NCBI GenBank assembly: GCA_034521495.1
Contig: JAXHMK010000022.1
Coordinates: forward strand, 62,001 to 126,000
Direction: 5' to 3'
Length of the DNA stretch: 64,000 nucleotides
Source: Balneolaceae bacterium
GTDB taxonomy: Bacteria; Bacteroidota; Rhodothermia; Balneolales; Balneolaceae
Shown: piece after piece, positions 37,981 to 47,354 of the stretch
How positions within the stretch are numbered: position 1 is the first letter of the stretch
Layout of the letters: each line of letters opens with the position of its first letter
The notes under the pieces: generated by a model
Databases searched by the model: none
What the model was told of the DNA's origin: nothing
What the model saw: only the letters and a program-made list of their open reading frames with translations
Position numbers and translations under genes: made by a program

Positions 37981-38577
37981 ATGAAAAAGATATTATTCGC
38001 TATTTTCTGCATCACATTCATCGCATGTGGAAACTCTTCTCAGAATTCAAACGCCGCTAACGGTGAAGCTTCAGAAAAGGTTCAAGAATCGTCTGCCACT
38101 GAGTCAATCAATAATCAAGAAGCACTTTCTGGCGAGGTTGTACTTCACCTTGGTGATGAGGAATTTGAAATCAACCAATTCAGAAAGAATAAAACAGAGA
38201 TAAGTTTAACAGAATCTCAAATTTCGATACGGCTGACGGGATCAAATGACGAAAGGTCGGTAATGATAAATCTTCAGGGCCCGTCGCTTTATGCCGATAA
38301 GCCTGTAATTTTTGAGCCGATTTCTGCCGGAGAAAATGAGAATAAAGCCAATATCACGGCTATTGGTTTTAAAGAAAGCGGAGAATCAAGAGATCAAATC
38401 ATCTTAAAAGAAGGAGAAATACATGTTACTGCTCTTGTTCTTGATGATGAAACTCCTGAGCTTGAACTCTCTTTCAGCGGGACCGGCGGACCACAAATGG
38501 ATTTTGACAATGAACAGTCTCAGCCGATGAGCGGATCCATTTCAATTGAGTTCGACAATAAAATTGATATGAGATAA
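37981..38577 (+). CDS. Predicted lipoprotein of unknown function
   Basis: 198 residues. MKKILFAIFCITFIACGNSS is a lipoprotein signal with lipobox FIAC (Cys16). A Ser/Asn/Glu-rich linker follows, then a beta-rich acidic domain with no recognised family. It is preceded by a 260-bp divergent promoter region and followed by palindromic repeats. Confidence 0.7.
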   Translation: MKKILFAIFCITFIACGNSSQNSNAANGEASEKVQESSATESINNQEALSGEVVLHLGDEEFEINQFRKNKTEISLTESQISIRLTGSNDERSVMINLQGPSLYADKPVIFEPISAGENENKANITAIGFKESGESRDQIILKEGEIHVTALVLDDETPELELSFSGTGGPQMDFDNEQSQPMSGSISIEFDNKIDMR

Positions 38578-38879
38578 GCGAAATAATAATGAACTACCTC
38601 GGGGCAGAGCCCACAAGGTATCCACTTTAAACCTATAATTTTTTTTAATAAAGTATGCGGATATTGGTGAGTGTCCCCCTTCGTGGGGGCAATGGGGGAT
38701 GATCAATCTCCCCTCGAGGGGAGTACGGCTTTAGCCGGGAGGGGTGTAATACTTCAAAACCAAGAATTGGACATTCCTGAACTTCGAAAGTCATCCCCCA
38801 GCTCTCTCCGTTCGCTTCCCCCTTCAAAGGGGGAATTAAACCACTTTAGATTAAACAATTTGTTGAATCCTTTTTTCTA
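38578..38879. repeat. Gap with GGAGGGG/CCCCTCC palindromic repeats
   Basis: CCCCCTTCGTGGGGGCAATG, CTCCCCTCGAGGGGAG, CGGCTTTAGCCG and CCCCCTTCAAAGGGGG palindromes lie in tandem (about 38672-38835). It is the same family as the element inside the Type ISP gene at 13406-13512. No gene. Confidence 0.7.
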
Positions 38880-40259
38880 TCAAACTGTTTTCGAATAGGT
38901 AGTTTTTTGTTGAGCCCCTTTCAAATACTCATCAAACACCATCGCGATATTTCTCAGAAAGAGGCGGCCGGTTTCTGTGATATAAAAACCATTTGAAGTT
39001 TGAATGAGAAGTCCGTCAGCTTCAAAAACAGAAAGTTGATCAAGTTCGGCTGAATATTTTTCTGGAATGTGAACACCGGTTTCGGCCTGGAATTCAGAGT
39101 AGTTGATCTCTCCTCTGCACATAATCTGCATGATAATCTTCTTCCGGATGTTGTCCTCATCAGTCAGAGAATAGGCTTTTTTGATTGGACGTTGATTCTG
39201 ATCAAGCAGGCGGTAATATTCATCCAGATCTTTCGAATTTTGATAAAAAAGCCGACTGCTCTGGGAGATGCCTGACATTCCAAGTGCCAACATATCCAGT
39301 TCGGCATGAGTGCTGTATCCCTGGAAATTCCGGTGCAGAGTTCCTTCGTGAAGTGCTTTGCTCAGCTCGTCATTCTCCTTTGCAAAATGATCCATCCCGA
39401 TAAAATCATAACCGTTTTCCTGCAGATACCCGATGCCTGTTAAAAGCATATTTAGTTTTTCAGGAGTTGAGGGAAAATCCTCCTCATTCAGCAATTTTTG
39501 AGCGGGCATCACCGATGGGATATGCGCATAACTGTAAATGGCAAAACGGTCCGGGTCCAGGCTCAACGCATCATCGAGTGTTTGCCTGAAAGATTCCGGT
39601 GTTTGTTTTGGCAGGCCGTAGATCAGGTCGAGGTTAATTTGGCTGATGCCGTGTTTCCTGAGAAATTCAGATACATTTTGGGTCTGTTCAAAGGGCTGAA
39701 TTCGATGAATTGCCTTTTGAACATCCGGGTTGGTATCCTGCACACCCAGGGAAGCGCGATTACAGCCAATTTCTGACAGGGCTTTCACATGTTCTTCTGT
39801 AACTCTTCTCGGATCAATTTCAACACTGTATTCCGGTTCAGGATGAATACTGAAATAGGTTTGAATCAGTTCGCCAAGACGAATGAGCTGATCCGGGTTG
39901 AGAAACGTAGGAGTTCCGCCGCCAAAGTGAATCTGTTTCAGTTTTGATTCCGGGTGAACGTGATCTGAGATGAGCTTCATCTCTTTTTCGAGGAAATCAA
40001 GATATACCGAACCACGGTCCTGATCTTTTGTGATCACCTTTGTACATCCACAATACCAGCATAGCGAAAAACAGAACGGTATGTGAATATAGAGCGAATA
40101 AGATCGCGGCTGATTCTGCCGGTGCCGAAATTCATTGTCAAGAACCGACTGATTAAAATCCGTTTCGAACTGAACGGCAGTAGGGTACGATGTATATCGC
40201 GGCCCGGCTACGTTGTATTTTTCAACAAGTTTGTAAAGTTCTTGGTTTGATTGTGCCAC
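38880..40259 (-). CDS. hemN: Oxygen-independent coproporphyrinogen III dehydrogenase
   Basis: 459-residue radical-SAM enzyme for anaerobic haem synthesis (coproporphyrinogen III to protoporphyrinogen IX). It has the N-terminal RYTSYPTAVQF, the radical-SAM cluster CFSLCWYCGC (CX3CX2C, then the HemN-type Cys) and HFGGGTPTFL; the C-terminal HemN domain is present. Located 11 bases after an Rrf2 regulator gene on the same strand, so it is probably in its operon; demand for haem under denitrifying conditions fits the neighbourhood. Confidence 0.95.
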   Translation of the reverse strand: MAQSNQELYKLVEKYNVAGPRYTSYPTAVQFETDFNQSVLDNEFRHRQNQPRSYSLYIHIPFCFSLCWYCGCTKVITKDQDRGSVYLDFLEKEMKLISDHVHPESKLKQIHFGGGTPTFLNPDQLIRLGELIQTYFSIHPEPEYSVEIDPRRVTEEHVKALSEIGCNRASLGVQDTNPDVQKAIHRIQPFEQTQNVSEFLRKHGISQINLDLIYGLPKQTPESFRQTLDDALSLDPDRFAIYSYAHIPSVMPAQKLLNEEDFPSTPEKLNMLLTGIGYLQENGYDFIGMDHFAKENDELSKALHEGTLHRNFQGYSTHAELDMLALGMSGISQSSRLFYQNSKDLDEYYRLLDQNQRPIKKAYSLTDEDNIRKKIIMQIMCRGEINYSEFQAETGVHIPEKYSAELDQLSVFEADGLLIQTSNGFYITETGRLFLRNIAMVFDEYLKGAQQKTTYSKTV

Positions 40260-40270
40260 TTAAATAAAAC

Positions 40271-40747
40271 CTAATTGTCCTCTAACTCATCATTAAAAAG
40301 TTGGTTGAAATCACCATCGGTTGTAAGGCGAAGATTCTCTTCTTTACCCTTTTTTACCAGTTCGGTCAATGTTGTTTCCTCCAGCATTTCACGGATGGAA
40401 TCCCTGGTTTCGGCCCACTTATCGTGGAGCGGACAGGGATTTTTGGTTCCGCAGCCGGGCAGGCCCAAAGCACACTCCGTTAATAGTTGCGGTCCGTCGA
40501 TTGCTAAAACGATATCCATCAGAGGAATTTCTGTCCCATCTTTACTCAGGCGAACTCCCCCATTCGGCCCTTTGAACGATTCCATCAATCCTTCAGCCGT
40601 TAGCTGCTGAAGAATTTTTGTTAGAAAGTGAAAGGAGATTTCAAGTTTACCGCTCATTTTACGAATGGGAATATATTCCCCGTTTTCTCTTGACGCGAGG
40701 TAGAGCGAAGCCCTTAGACCGTAAACACATGATTTTGATAATAGCAT
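40271..40747 (-). CDS. Rrf2-family regulator with three-Cys cluster motif
   Basis: 158 residues: winged helix MLLSKSCVYGLRASLYLA ... SFHFLTKILQQL ... KGPNGGVRL, then CALGLPGCGTKNPCPLHDKW, three Cys and a His in the spacing (C-X6-C-X5-C-X2-H) close to Fe-S sensors such as NsrR/IscR. It probably senses NO, oxygen or cluster status. A TTAAGA-like palindrome sits 18 bases upstream of the start, suggesting autoregulation. Operon with hemN. Confidence 0.88.
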   Translation of the reverse strand: MLLSKSCVYGLRASLYLASRENGEYIPIRKMSGKLEISFHFLTKILQQLTAEGLMESFKGPNGGVRLSKDGTEIPLMDIVLAIDGPQLLTECALGLPGCGTKNPCPLHDKWAETRDSIREMLEETTLTELVKKGKEENLRLTTDGDFNQLFNDELEDN

Positions 40748-40764
40748 ATAGTTGTTTTATGTTA

Positions 40765-40784
40765 TTGAGACTCTTTTATCTTAA
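40765..40784 (-). promoter_or_regulatory. Rrf2-type operator upstream of rrf2-hemN
   Basis: TTGAGA-N8-TCTTAA, one mismatch in the left half against TTAAGA-N8-TCTTAA. Located 18 bases before the ATG. A further TCTTAA half-site occurs at about 40819. Confidence 0.6.
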
Positions 40785-40862
40785 ATTAATTATTTTAACG
40801 GTTAGAAACCACTTTAATCTTAAATAAACGAACCTTTAATCTGTTTCTTCGCATCAACAATG

Positions 40863-42059
40863 TTATAGAGTTTTAAAGCTTTTCAGATAGATCCAACCGG
40901 CAGGAATGAGAGGAAGGGCGGCAATGTACATCACCCAAATGTATGGTTGACCTGGAGTAAGCCGGGATGGAAAATAACTGCTGATGAACAAAAGGGAGAT
41001 CAAAACCAAAAGAACTGAACCGGCAAATAGTTGTACCGGAACCTGGCTGTATTTTATTTGAAATACCTGCATGATCGAAATTGACACGATGCCTAAAAGG
41101 AGCAGATGCAGGTAGAGTATTCTCAACCCGTGTTCACCCGGCCAAAGATCGAATGGAAGCACAGCAATGGCCTGAAATAATATTTTTACTCCAATCAACC
41201 CAAGAATGGATTTCCATACAAAACCGCTGAATTTATTTGATTTTAAAAATAGGTAAAAGTGTATAATCAAAGAGATAAGAATCAATACGAGTCCTGTTTT
41301 TGCAGAAAAAAGCATAAGTGGTGTAACAAGAGACTCGGTCAGGCTGAACGGAAATATCAGCATCGAACCGATTAGAAGCGGCTGCCACAACCAGCCGGAA
41401 CTCAAAGTATTTGTGGAAAGATTTTTTTGATTCCAAATAATACCGAGGATTCCCAGCACAGTCCATCCCTCTGTAAAGACGGCCAGGAAGAAATGAGTGA
41501 GTGCAGATGAAAATAGCGGGTTGTGAACATTGCTGAATTGAAAGACGGATACTCCCCAGGCTCCGAGAGAACTGATCAACAGTGCTGTCAAGGCACCATC
41601 GAAGAGATTTAGAGAGATATCTGAATAAATGTTAGAGCGATTTTGATAATAGAGCCAGGCAAACCAGTACCATGTAATCATGATGATTCCGGAAATGATG
41701 GCAGCAATCGGCAGATCGGCCGACCCAAGTGAAACGGATCGGTATCCATAGAAAAGGAAAAAGGGATAGGATAGAAAGCCTAATCCAATCATGGAGTAAA
41801 GGCATCTTTTAAAGGAGTTGTGATTAATATCTGGTTTGTACTTAGTTAATGCGGAAATCATCCAAACCATAATGGCCGGTGAGATCCAGTTAAATAACAT
41901 CAAGTGGGAGTGAGCATGACGAATATTAATCAAGTCTAACGAGCTGGGTAATGGATAGAGCATCCCCACACGGTAGAGGAAACCAGTAAGCGCGGCAAGC
42001 AGGAAGCTGAGTAAAGACAACTTCCAGATAGTTCGGTAGTTGTTATCAATTAATTTCAT
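40863..42059 (-). CDS. Polytopic membrane protein with conserved His motifs
   Basis: 398 residues with about ten to twelve membrane helices. RHAHSHLMLFNWISP, SALTHFFLAVFTEGW and RILYLHLLLLG place several His residues in helices, as in haem-containing membrane proteins of the NnrS/haem-copper type. I cannot assign the family. It overlaps ctaA by 14 bases and so is co-expressed with haem A synthesis; a haem- or oxidase-related role is likely. Confidence 0.6.
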   Translation of the reverse strand: MKLIDNNYRTIWKLSLLSFLLAALTGFLYRVGMLYPLPSSLDLINIRHAHSHLMLFNWISPAIMVWMISALTKYKPDINHNSFKRCLYSMIGLGFLSYPFFLFYGYRSVSLGSADLPIAAIISGIIMITWYWFAWLYYQNRSNIYSDISLNLFDGALTALLISSLGAWGVSVFQFSNVHNPLFSSALTHFFLAVFTEGWTVLGILGIIWNQKNLSTNTLSSGWLWQPLLIGSMLIFPFSLTESLVTPLMLFSAKTGLVLILISLIIHFYLFLKSNKFSGFVWKSILGLIGVKILFQAIAVLPFDLWPGEHGLRILYLHLLLLGIVSISIMQVFQIKYSQVPVQLFAGSVLLVLISLLFISSYFPSRLTPGQPYIWVMYIAALPLIPAGWIYLKSFKTL

Positions 42060-43095
42060 GAATGACCACAGGATCAGTTTGATTCACGTAATTAAGGAAA
42101 GCTACAATCACACCAAAAAGTACCAATGCCATAGCCTGGTGAAGTACGCCGAGCCAAACAGGTACGTATAGAATCAGGGTAAACACTCCAAGTAAGTATT
42201 GAATCAATGCAACTGTAAGAAGAATAAAAGCCCACTTTTTGGTAGGATACTTGGTTTCGAGCATGAAAGAGCGTATCAAGATAGCGAAAGTTATTAAACC
42301 TAAAAGGGTGCCAATAACCCGGTGAATCCATTGAACGGTGACAATATTTTCAAAAAAGTTCAGTATGAGCGGTTCCATGCCCCAAAGCTCCGGAGGGGCC
42401 CAATAAGTATTCATTTTTGGAAAAGTATTGTACACATATCCGGCCTGTAAATTGGCAACAAATGCCCCGTAGATAATCTGGATCAGCAGCAGTACCATGA
42501 ATCCGTACAGCCACCAGCGTAACTCTCTGCCGGCGTTTTCATACGGATTCGTTGAAGGAGTCAAATCAAGAGCATACCAAATGCAGAATCCAACAATGGT
42601 GAAAGCCAGTAAAAGGTGAGCGGCAAGACGATAGTGGCTTACTTCAGGAATATCCACCAGACCGCTCATCACCATAAACCATCCTAATAATCCCTGGCTC
42701 AAGCCAAGTATGAACAGGATGATTCCCCGTTTGATGTTCTTGGAATCTATTTTCTTTTTGATGACAAACCAGGCAAACGGAATAATGAAAACCAATCCAA
42801 GAATCCGTCCGATGAGCCTGTGCAGATATTCCCAGAAAAAGATGGTCTTAAATTCCGGGAGGCTCATGCTATAGTTGATATGCTGATACTCCGGGAACTG
42901 TTTGTACTGCTCGAATGTATCTTCCCATTGTGCATCGGAGAGAGGCGGGATGGCTCCCATAATTGGATTCCAGTCTACCATAGATAGGCCGGAACCGGTC
43001 AGGCGGGTTATGCCGCCAATCACAACCATTACAAAAATCAGGACAGCCCCGGTCCAATACCAGCGCCGGACATGTTTTTTATCATCGGAAGTCAT
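42046..43095 (-). CDS. ctaA: Haem A synthase (COX15/CtaA)
   Basis: 349-residue inner-membrane enzyme that oxidises haem O to haem A for aa3-type oxidases. Eight membrane helices and the conserved His residues are seen in WEYLHRLIGR, SHYRLAAHLLLA, WIHRVIGTLLG and LGVLHQAMAL. The long loop after the first helix with RLTGSGLSMVDWNPIMG is the family hallmark. It is followed by the overlapping His-rich membrane protein. Confidence 0.95.
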   Translation of the reverse strand: MTSDDKKHVRRWYWTGAVLIFVMVVIGGITRLTGSGLSMVDWNPIMGAIPPLSDAQWEDTFEQYKQFPEYQHINYSMSLPEFKTIFFWEYLHRLIGRILGLVFIIPFAWFVIKKKIDSKNIKRGIILFILGLSQGLLGWFMVMSGLVDIPEVSHYRLAAHLLLAFTIVGFCIWYALDLTPSTNPYENAGRELRWWLYGFMVLLLIQIIYGAFVANLQAGYVYNTFPKMNTYWAPPELWGMEPLILNFFENIVTVQWIHRVIGTLLGLITFAILIRSFMLETKYPTKKWAFILLTVALIQYLLGVFTLILYVPVWLGVLHQAMALVLFGVIVAFLNYVNQTDPVVIHEIN

Positions 43096-43432
43096 GCTTC
43101 AGAAAATAATGAGTTGAAGGCTTTTTTGTTAAGGCGTCTAAGATAATCGTGTTTAGGGAAGAATACATCGGGTGAATTCTGATATTGAAGAAACCCGTCA
43201 GACCGCTTTGGTATCTGTTTAGCGATCTGACAGACGAAAAAAGCCAATCTCTTGGCACAGACCGTTTTTCGCCCTCACCCCTTCGCCCCTCTCCCCGAGG
43301 GAGAGGGGTTGGGGGAGAGGGCGAAACGATGAATGGCCTGGAACAAGGAGTCTTTTCGCGCTAAACATGTACCCGCTTTGAGCGGTCTGACGGGTAATTG
43401 TATCCCAAGGCATCACGTAATTACAAATCACT
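43096..43432. repeat. Gap with REP-like and CCTCTCCC palindromes
   Basis: Imperfect CCGTCAGACCGCT unit with TGTTTAGCG (about 43192-43230), CCCCTCTCCCCGAGGGAGAG (about 43288-43308), and a half unit CGCTTTGAGCGGTCTGACGG (43374-43393). No gene. Confidence 0.65.
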
Positions 43433-44230
43433 CTAAAAATCTTTCTTCTTGAAAAGTCTCAGGCCCAACCACATGGGCAGTACGAGCCACAGAATCAGCA
43501 TGAAAGAGGCTGTGAATATCCCTTTTGCCGAGCCGAGAAATTGGTTGAAAACGGCCCCTGTGTAGCCCATCAATGCGGAAATATCGAATTCAAGCAGAAC
43601 AAGTATCCTGGCAAGATCAATGGGATTGAGCATCGTCAACCCAACTACTCCCGTTTCTATGGGGTAGTCTCCAAAGATAAAGATGAGCATCAAGATCAAC
43701 CCGTCATAGATCACTGCCATAAAGAGCCAGATCATCAGGGAGTATCCAAAACCTTTAATTTTTTCATCATAAAAAATCAGGCCCATTACAAACCCGAGGC
43801 CGGTAAATATAAAGGTTAAAAAAGCGCCAAGTCCCAGGACGAGAAGTGTCTGACCAGCTGTTTCTCCCGTAAAATTGCCATGCCAGATCATGGGAAGTGT
43901 TGTACCCGCAATAAACGCAACAGTTAGCGGACCCGAAATTCCTGTAAATAATCCCCAGAAAAGTGTACCCCGTTTGACCGGTTGAGTAAGTAAAAGTTCG
44001 AGGTAATCCCTGGACTGATAGATAAATAAAATTCCATACAGCATGCTGATGAGCGGGATAAAAAGCAGAATCAGGTTGCTGATACTCAAAAGTACTTCCG
44101 ATCCGCCCCCGGAAAACCGGAAAAGTGTGTCGGTGAGGATAAGAAATATCAATCCATATCCAATCAGCCAGCGTGCCCGTAAAAGCGACTGGAATTCGTT
44201 TCTTACAATTTGATAATAGACAGACATCAT
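43433..44230 (-). CDS. nosY: Nitrous oxide reductase maturation ABC permease
   Basis: 265 residues with six membrane helices (ABC-2 type), the permease of the NosDFY complex that supplies sulfur/copper for the Cu-Z centre of NosZ. It overlaps nosF by 4 bases at the end of the nos operon. The family assignment rests on context plus the helix pattern and SRDYLELLLTQPVKRGTLFW, usual in this group. Confidence 0.9.
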   Translation of the reverse strand: MMSVYYQIVRNEFQSLLRARWLIGYGLIFLILTDTLFRFSGGGSEVLLSISNLILLFIPLISMLYGILFIYQSRDYLELLLTQPVKRGTLFWGLFTGISGPLTVAFIAGTTLPMIWHGNFTGETAGQTLLVLGLGAFLTFIFTGLGFVMGLIFYDEKIKGFGYSLMIWLFMAVIYDGLILMLIFIFGDYPIETGVVGLTMLNPIDLARILVLLEFDISALMGYTGAVFNQFLGSAKGIFTASFMLILWLVLPMWLGLRLFKKKDF

Positions 44231-44937
44231 ACCTCTGTACCCTCCATCATTTGAGCAATAGCTCCCTCAAGATGGTCCTGCTTGTTGTCCTTCAACAGAT
44301 CGCCGATGGTTCCGAAATACCGAATTTCACCTTCAAGAATAAACACAACATTCTCTACAAGCTGTTCCAGTTCACTCATAATATGAGATGTAATCAGGAT
44401 GGTTTTACCGGCTTTTTTCTCTTTTCGAATTCGCTCTTTAAAGATGAAACTTGAGCGCGGATCGAGGCCGGCAGTCGGCTCATCAAAGAAAAGGATAGAG
44501 GGGTTGAACATCATAGCAAGAACGGCTCCTATTTTTTGCCGGTTTCCCCCGGAGAGCACTCTCAACGGTTTATCAATTTCGGAATGCAGGTTAAACTCTT
44601 CAATAATTTCATCTTTAAATTCACCTGTTTCGCCGCGGAGATTTTCCAGGAACTCAAAAAGTTCTGAAGCATACATATTTTCAGGATATCGGGCTTGCTG
44701 CGGCATATAACCGATATTTCGGCGGTACTGGTAATCCCCGTTTAGTGTTGTATTGTTGATGGTGATGGTACCCGAGTCTGGTTTTACAAGTCCCAGCAGG
44801 GTCTTAATCATAGTGGTTTTGCCGGAACCATTTGGCCCCACAATTCCTATTGATTGGCCGTCTGGTATCTCCAGATTAATGTCCTTGAGGACATGGTGAT
44901 CTCCGAAAGACTTATGGAGTTGTTGGATCGTAATCAT
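44227..44937 (-). CDS. nosF: Nitrous oxide reductase maturation ATPase
   Basis: 236-residue ABC ATPase: Walker A GIVGPNGSGKTTM, signature LRVLSGGNRQKIGA, Walker B SILFFDEPTAGLDP, H-loop ITSH. It energises the NosDFY complex. The gene overlaps nosD and nosY by 4 bases each, so the three are translationally coupled. Confidence 0.95.
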   Translation of the reverse strand: MITIQQLHKSFGDHHVLKDINLEIPDGQSIGIVGPNGSGKTTMIKTLLGLVKPDSGTITINNTTLNGDYQYRRNIGYMPQQARYPENMYASELFEFLENLRGETGEFKDEIIEEFNLHSEIDKPLRVLSGGNRQKIGAVLAMMFNPSILFFDEPTAGLDPRSSFIFKERIRKEKKAGKTILITSHIMSELEQLVENVVFILEGEIRYFGTIGDLLKDNKQDHLEGAIAQMMEGTEV

Positions 44938-46214
44938 TGGTTAGGTTTCATTGAAGGTTTGGGGTCAACAAGGTTTTTTGGCGTTAAAACCGGGAAAACA
45001 CGTTCGGCTGTATCTAATACGTCGGCCATCATGCTTCTGAGAAGAATCAGGGAGAGAGGTTTTCTTTCCGCAAGGAGCGAGAAAAGACGGACGGGCCTGT
45101 ATTCCACATCACCAACTCCGTCTCGGTTGAGGTCGTATCCTTCGTACTGGCTCCAGTAATTGCCTTCGTAATGATTGGGATTTTGACGGCTGTTTGTTGT
45201 TACTTCAAATACATTGCCTATGAAATTATTCTCCCGGATCTGATTATCCACACCATTCGCCATCATTCGTAAGGCTGTGCCATTATCGCGAAATTCGTTT
45301 TGTTCAATTTCTACACGGTTAGACGCCTCGCTATAAATTCCTACTGAGTTTGCTTCAAACAGGTTGAATTGCACAATGCTGTCGTTAATCTCTTTTAAAA
45401 GGAGACCGTACCGGTTTGCCCCCCAGTTCTGAATAAAACGATTGTGGCGCATAATTACATTTTCGGTGTACATAACCGCTACACCCGAAACATTATCTTT
45501 GAACCGGTTGCCGATATAACTGCAGGAATCGGAATACATAAAATGGAGACCGTAGCGGATATTGCTGTATACGTTATTTCCGGTCATCATACTATTCTCA
45601 ACAAATTCCAGGTAGATGCCGTCGCGGTGGCCTGTAATTTCATTTTGATCCACTTCAACATTCTTGCTGTACCAGATATGAATTCCATTTCCGGATGTGG
45701 TTTGCCTGTCTGCATCCGAAAAGATGCGATTTCCGGACAGTTCAATTGTTTCGCTTTTTGCAATAAAGATGGCAAAGAAGTTGTTGGTGAGAGTGACGTT
45801 TTCAATGTGAATGTTGCTGCTCTGTTCAACAAGAATAGCCGCGTAGTCTTCCATAAAACCGGACCCGGAATTTTTGATCTCAAAATTTTTGAGTGTGATA
45901 TAATCCCCATGTAAAATCAGTCCGAATCCTTTTTCTTCAATATCAAATATCGCTTTTCCCTGGCCATCAATGGTGAGTGATTTCGAAATCGTATCAGCGT
46001 GTACAGGATAGGTTCCCTGCTCGAAAAGGATGGTATCTCCGGAATCTGCCAGTGCAACAGCACTTTTTAGTGTAGAGATCTCCCCGCCAGGTTTTACGGT
46101 GATGGTACGATGTTGAGCTACACCTAATTGCACGCTGTTCCCGGCCATAGATATGAGGATCAGAGAAAAAAGAAATCGGGTCCGAAATGTTTGTAAAAAA
46201 ACCGGTAGAGTCAT
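44934..46214 (-). CDS. nosD: Periplasmic copper-processing protein NosD
   Basis: 426 residues from the ATG at 46214, which gives MTLPVFLQTFRTRFLFSLIL, a signal sequence, and an ATGA overlap with nosL; longer starts run inside nosL. A right-handed beta-helix of repeated N-x-x-x-x-N parallel coils (for example GNGIHIWYSKNVEVDQNEI, DGIYLEFVENSMMTGNNVYS) is the carbohydrate-binding/NosD pattern. It works with NosFY in Cu-Z assembly. Confidence 0.95.
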   Translation of the reverse strand: MTLPVFLQTFRTRFLFSLILISMAGNSVQLGVAQHRTITVKPGGEISTLKSAVALADSGDTILFEQGTYPVHADTISKSLTIDGQGKAIFDIEEKGFGLILHGDYITLKNFEIKNSGSGFMEDYAAILVEQSSNIHIENVTLTNNFFAIFIAKSETIELSGNRIFSDADRQTTSGNGIHIWYSKNVEVDQNEITGHRDGIYLEFVENSMMTGNNVYSNIRYGLHFMYSDSCSYIGNRFKDNVSGVAVMYTENVIMRHNRFIQNWGANRYGLLLKEINDSIVQFNLFEANSVGIYSEASNRVEIEQNEFRDNGTALRMMANGVDNQIRENNFIGNVFEVTTNSRQNPNHYEGNYWSQYEGYDLNRDGVGDVEYRPVRLFSLLAERKPLSLILLRSMMADVLDTAERVFPVLTPKNLVDPKPSMKPNQ

Positions 46215-46663
46215 TGCTGTCCATTCCATTGGTTGAGAACAAAGTCCACCGTTTGATCCCATTCCTGTTGTTCAGCACCCGATAACGGGCCGGGCAATGT
46301 CGTGTCAGACGGGATGGCAAACAGGGAAAGCCCCATAGGACTCTGTACGTCTTCCGAATGATAAACAGATGCATTCTCCAGGAGCATCCAGCTTTTATTT
46401 TGAGTGTAATCAGACAGGTATAGCTTGGCGTTTTCAGCTATTTCGGGATTTTGATGGGTAAAAGCAGCCATACATTCAATACTGTCGAACTTGTAGGCTT
46501 TCCCTTTGTCTGATACAAGTTGTGCTGCAAATTGGGTATCAGAAATCACCATTTTGCAGTAGGTGCACTCGTCTGTATGCAACTGAATTTCCGAAGGTTC
46601 CTGGCTCAGACAAGCACTCAGCAATATCAAGCCGGGCAGAATAAGAGCGATAAAATTTTTCAT
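46211..46663 (-). CDS. nosL: Copper chaperone lipoprotein NosL
   Basis: 150-residue outer-face lipoprotein (lipobox LLSAC near residue 18) that binds Cu(I) for NosZ. DECTYCKMVISD and KFDSIECMAAF are the NosL family copper-binding and core motifs. It lies between the nos membrane protein and nosD, overlapping nosD by 4 bases. Confidence 0.93.
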   Translation of the reverse strand: MKNFIALILPGLILLSACLSQEPSEIQLHTDECTYCKMVISDTQFAAQLVSDKGKAYKFDSIECMAAFTHQNPEIAENAKLYLSDYTQNKSWMLLENASVYHSEDVQSPMGLSLFAIPSDTTLPGPLSGAEQQEWDQTVDFVLNQWNGQQ

Positions 46664-46692
46664 CTGTTTTTCCTCGTTCTGTTATCTTGTTC

Positions 46693-47268
46693 TTATTCCT
46701 TTTCAGGTTTGCTTTTCCAGTAGACAAAGCTTGCCAAAGAGATACTCAAAAGAGAGATATAAAACCCAAGAGCGGGCAGCGACGTTGCTTTAATATTCAG
46801 CAACTGTTTGGTTCCGATCAGTGGGGGCTGATAGGTCATACCGGGGATTTTTATGGCCGCATCTGGATTGAGGTTGTGTCCGTAATCGTATCCCCACAGG
46901 TAGAAATCAACCACCCCTGCTATGGCAAGCAGAATAAAGAGGATTATCCAGATTAAAAGTGCGGTACGGTTTCCCCAAATTGCAATTCCAAGTCCTGAAA
47001 CGATCAAAAATCCAAAGATCCATGGCATAATTTTCAATTCGGGAATCGATTCTGGAGTGATCGGTTTCATGCCGATGTAGTGATTCAACCCGTTGATGTT
47101 CTGAAGGTCTTGCTTGGACTGTCCCTCAATTTTATCTATAGATATTTTCAGGCCAATTCCCTCAGGATATTGGGGAGCTTCCATATCGATTGTCCAAATG
47201 GGGGTGATAAAAACAAATCCAAGCAGGAGGGCGGCAACTGCCATTATAATTTTATGTGTCGTTTTCAT
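46693..47268 (-). CDS. nos-operon membrane protein of unknown function
   Basis: 191 residues with about four membrane helices and a first extracytoplasmic loop YPEGIGLKISIDKIEG, and a later KIPGMTYQPPLIGTKQLLN. Such proteins accompany nosZ-nosL in Bacteroidota nos clusters. It is not NosR. A possible role is electron or copper delivery to NosZ. There are 86 bases to nosZ upstream and 29 to nosL downstream. Confidence 0.6.
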   Translation of the reverse strand: MKTTHKIIMAVAALLLGFVFITPIWTIDMEAPQYPEGIGLKISIDKIEGQSKQDLQNINGLNHYIGMKPITPESIPELKIMPWIFGFLIVSGLGIAIWGNRTALLIWIILFILLAIAGVVDFYLWGYDYGHNLNPDAAIKIPGMTYQPPLIGTKQLLNIKATSLPALGFYISLLSISLASFVYWKSKPEKE

Positions 47269-47354
47269 AAGGTTCCTCTCTGCTATTTTTACATTCTAAG
47301 AATAGAGAGAGGCCGGTCAAAACCTCTCTCAGGTTTATACTTGGTTTATTCGGA

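Noticed and set aside
46215-46262. Longer start for nosD at 46262
   Set aside because: It would lie inside nosL; the ATG at 46214 gives a signal sequence and a typical ATGA overlap.
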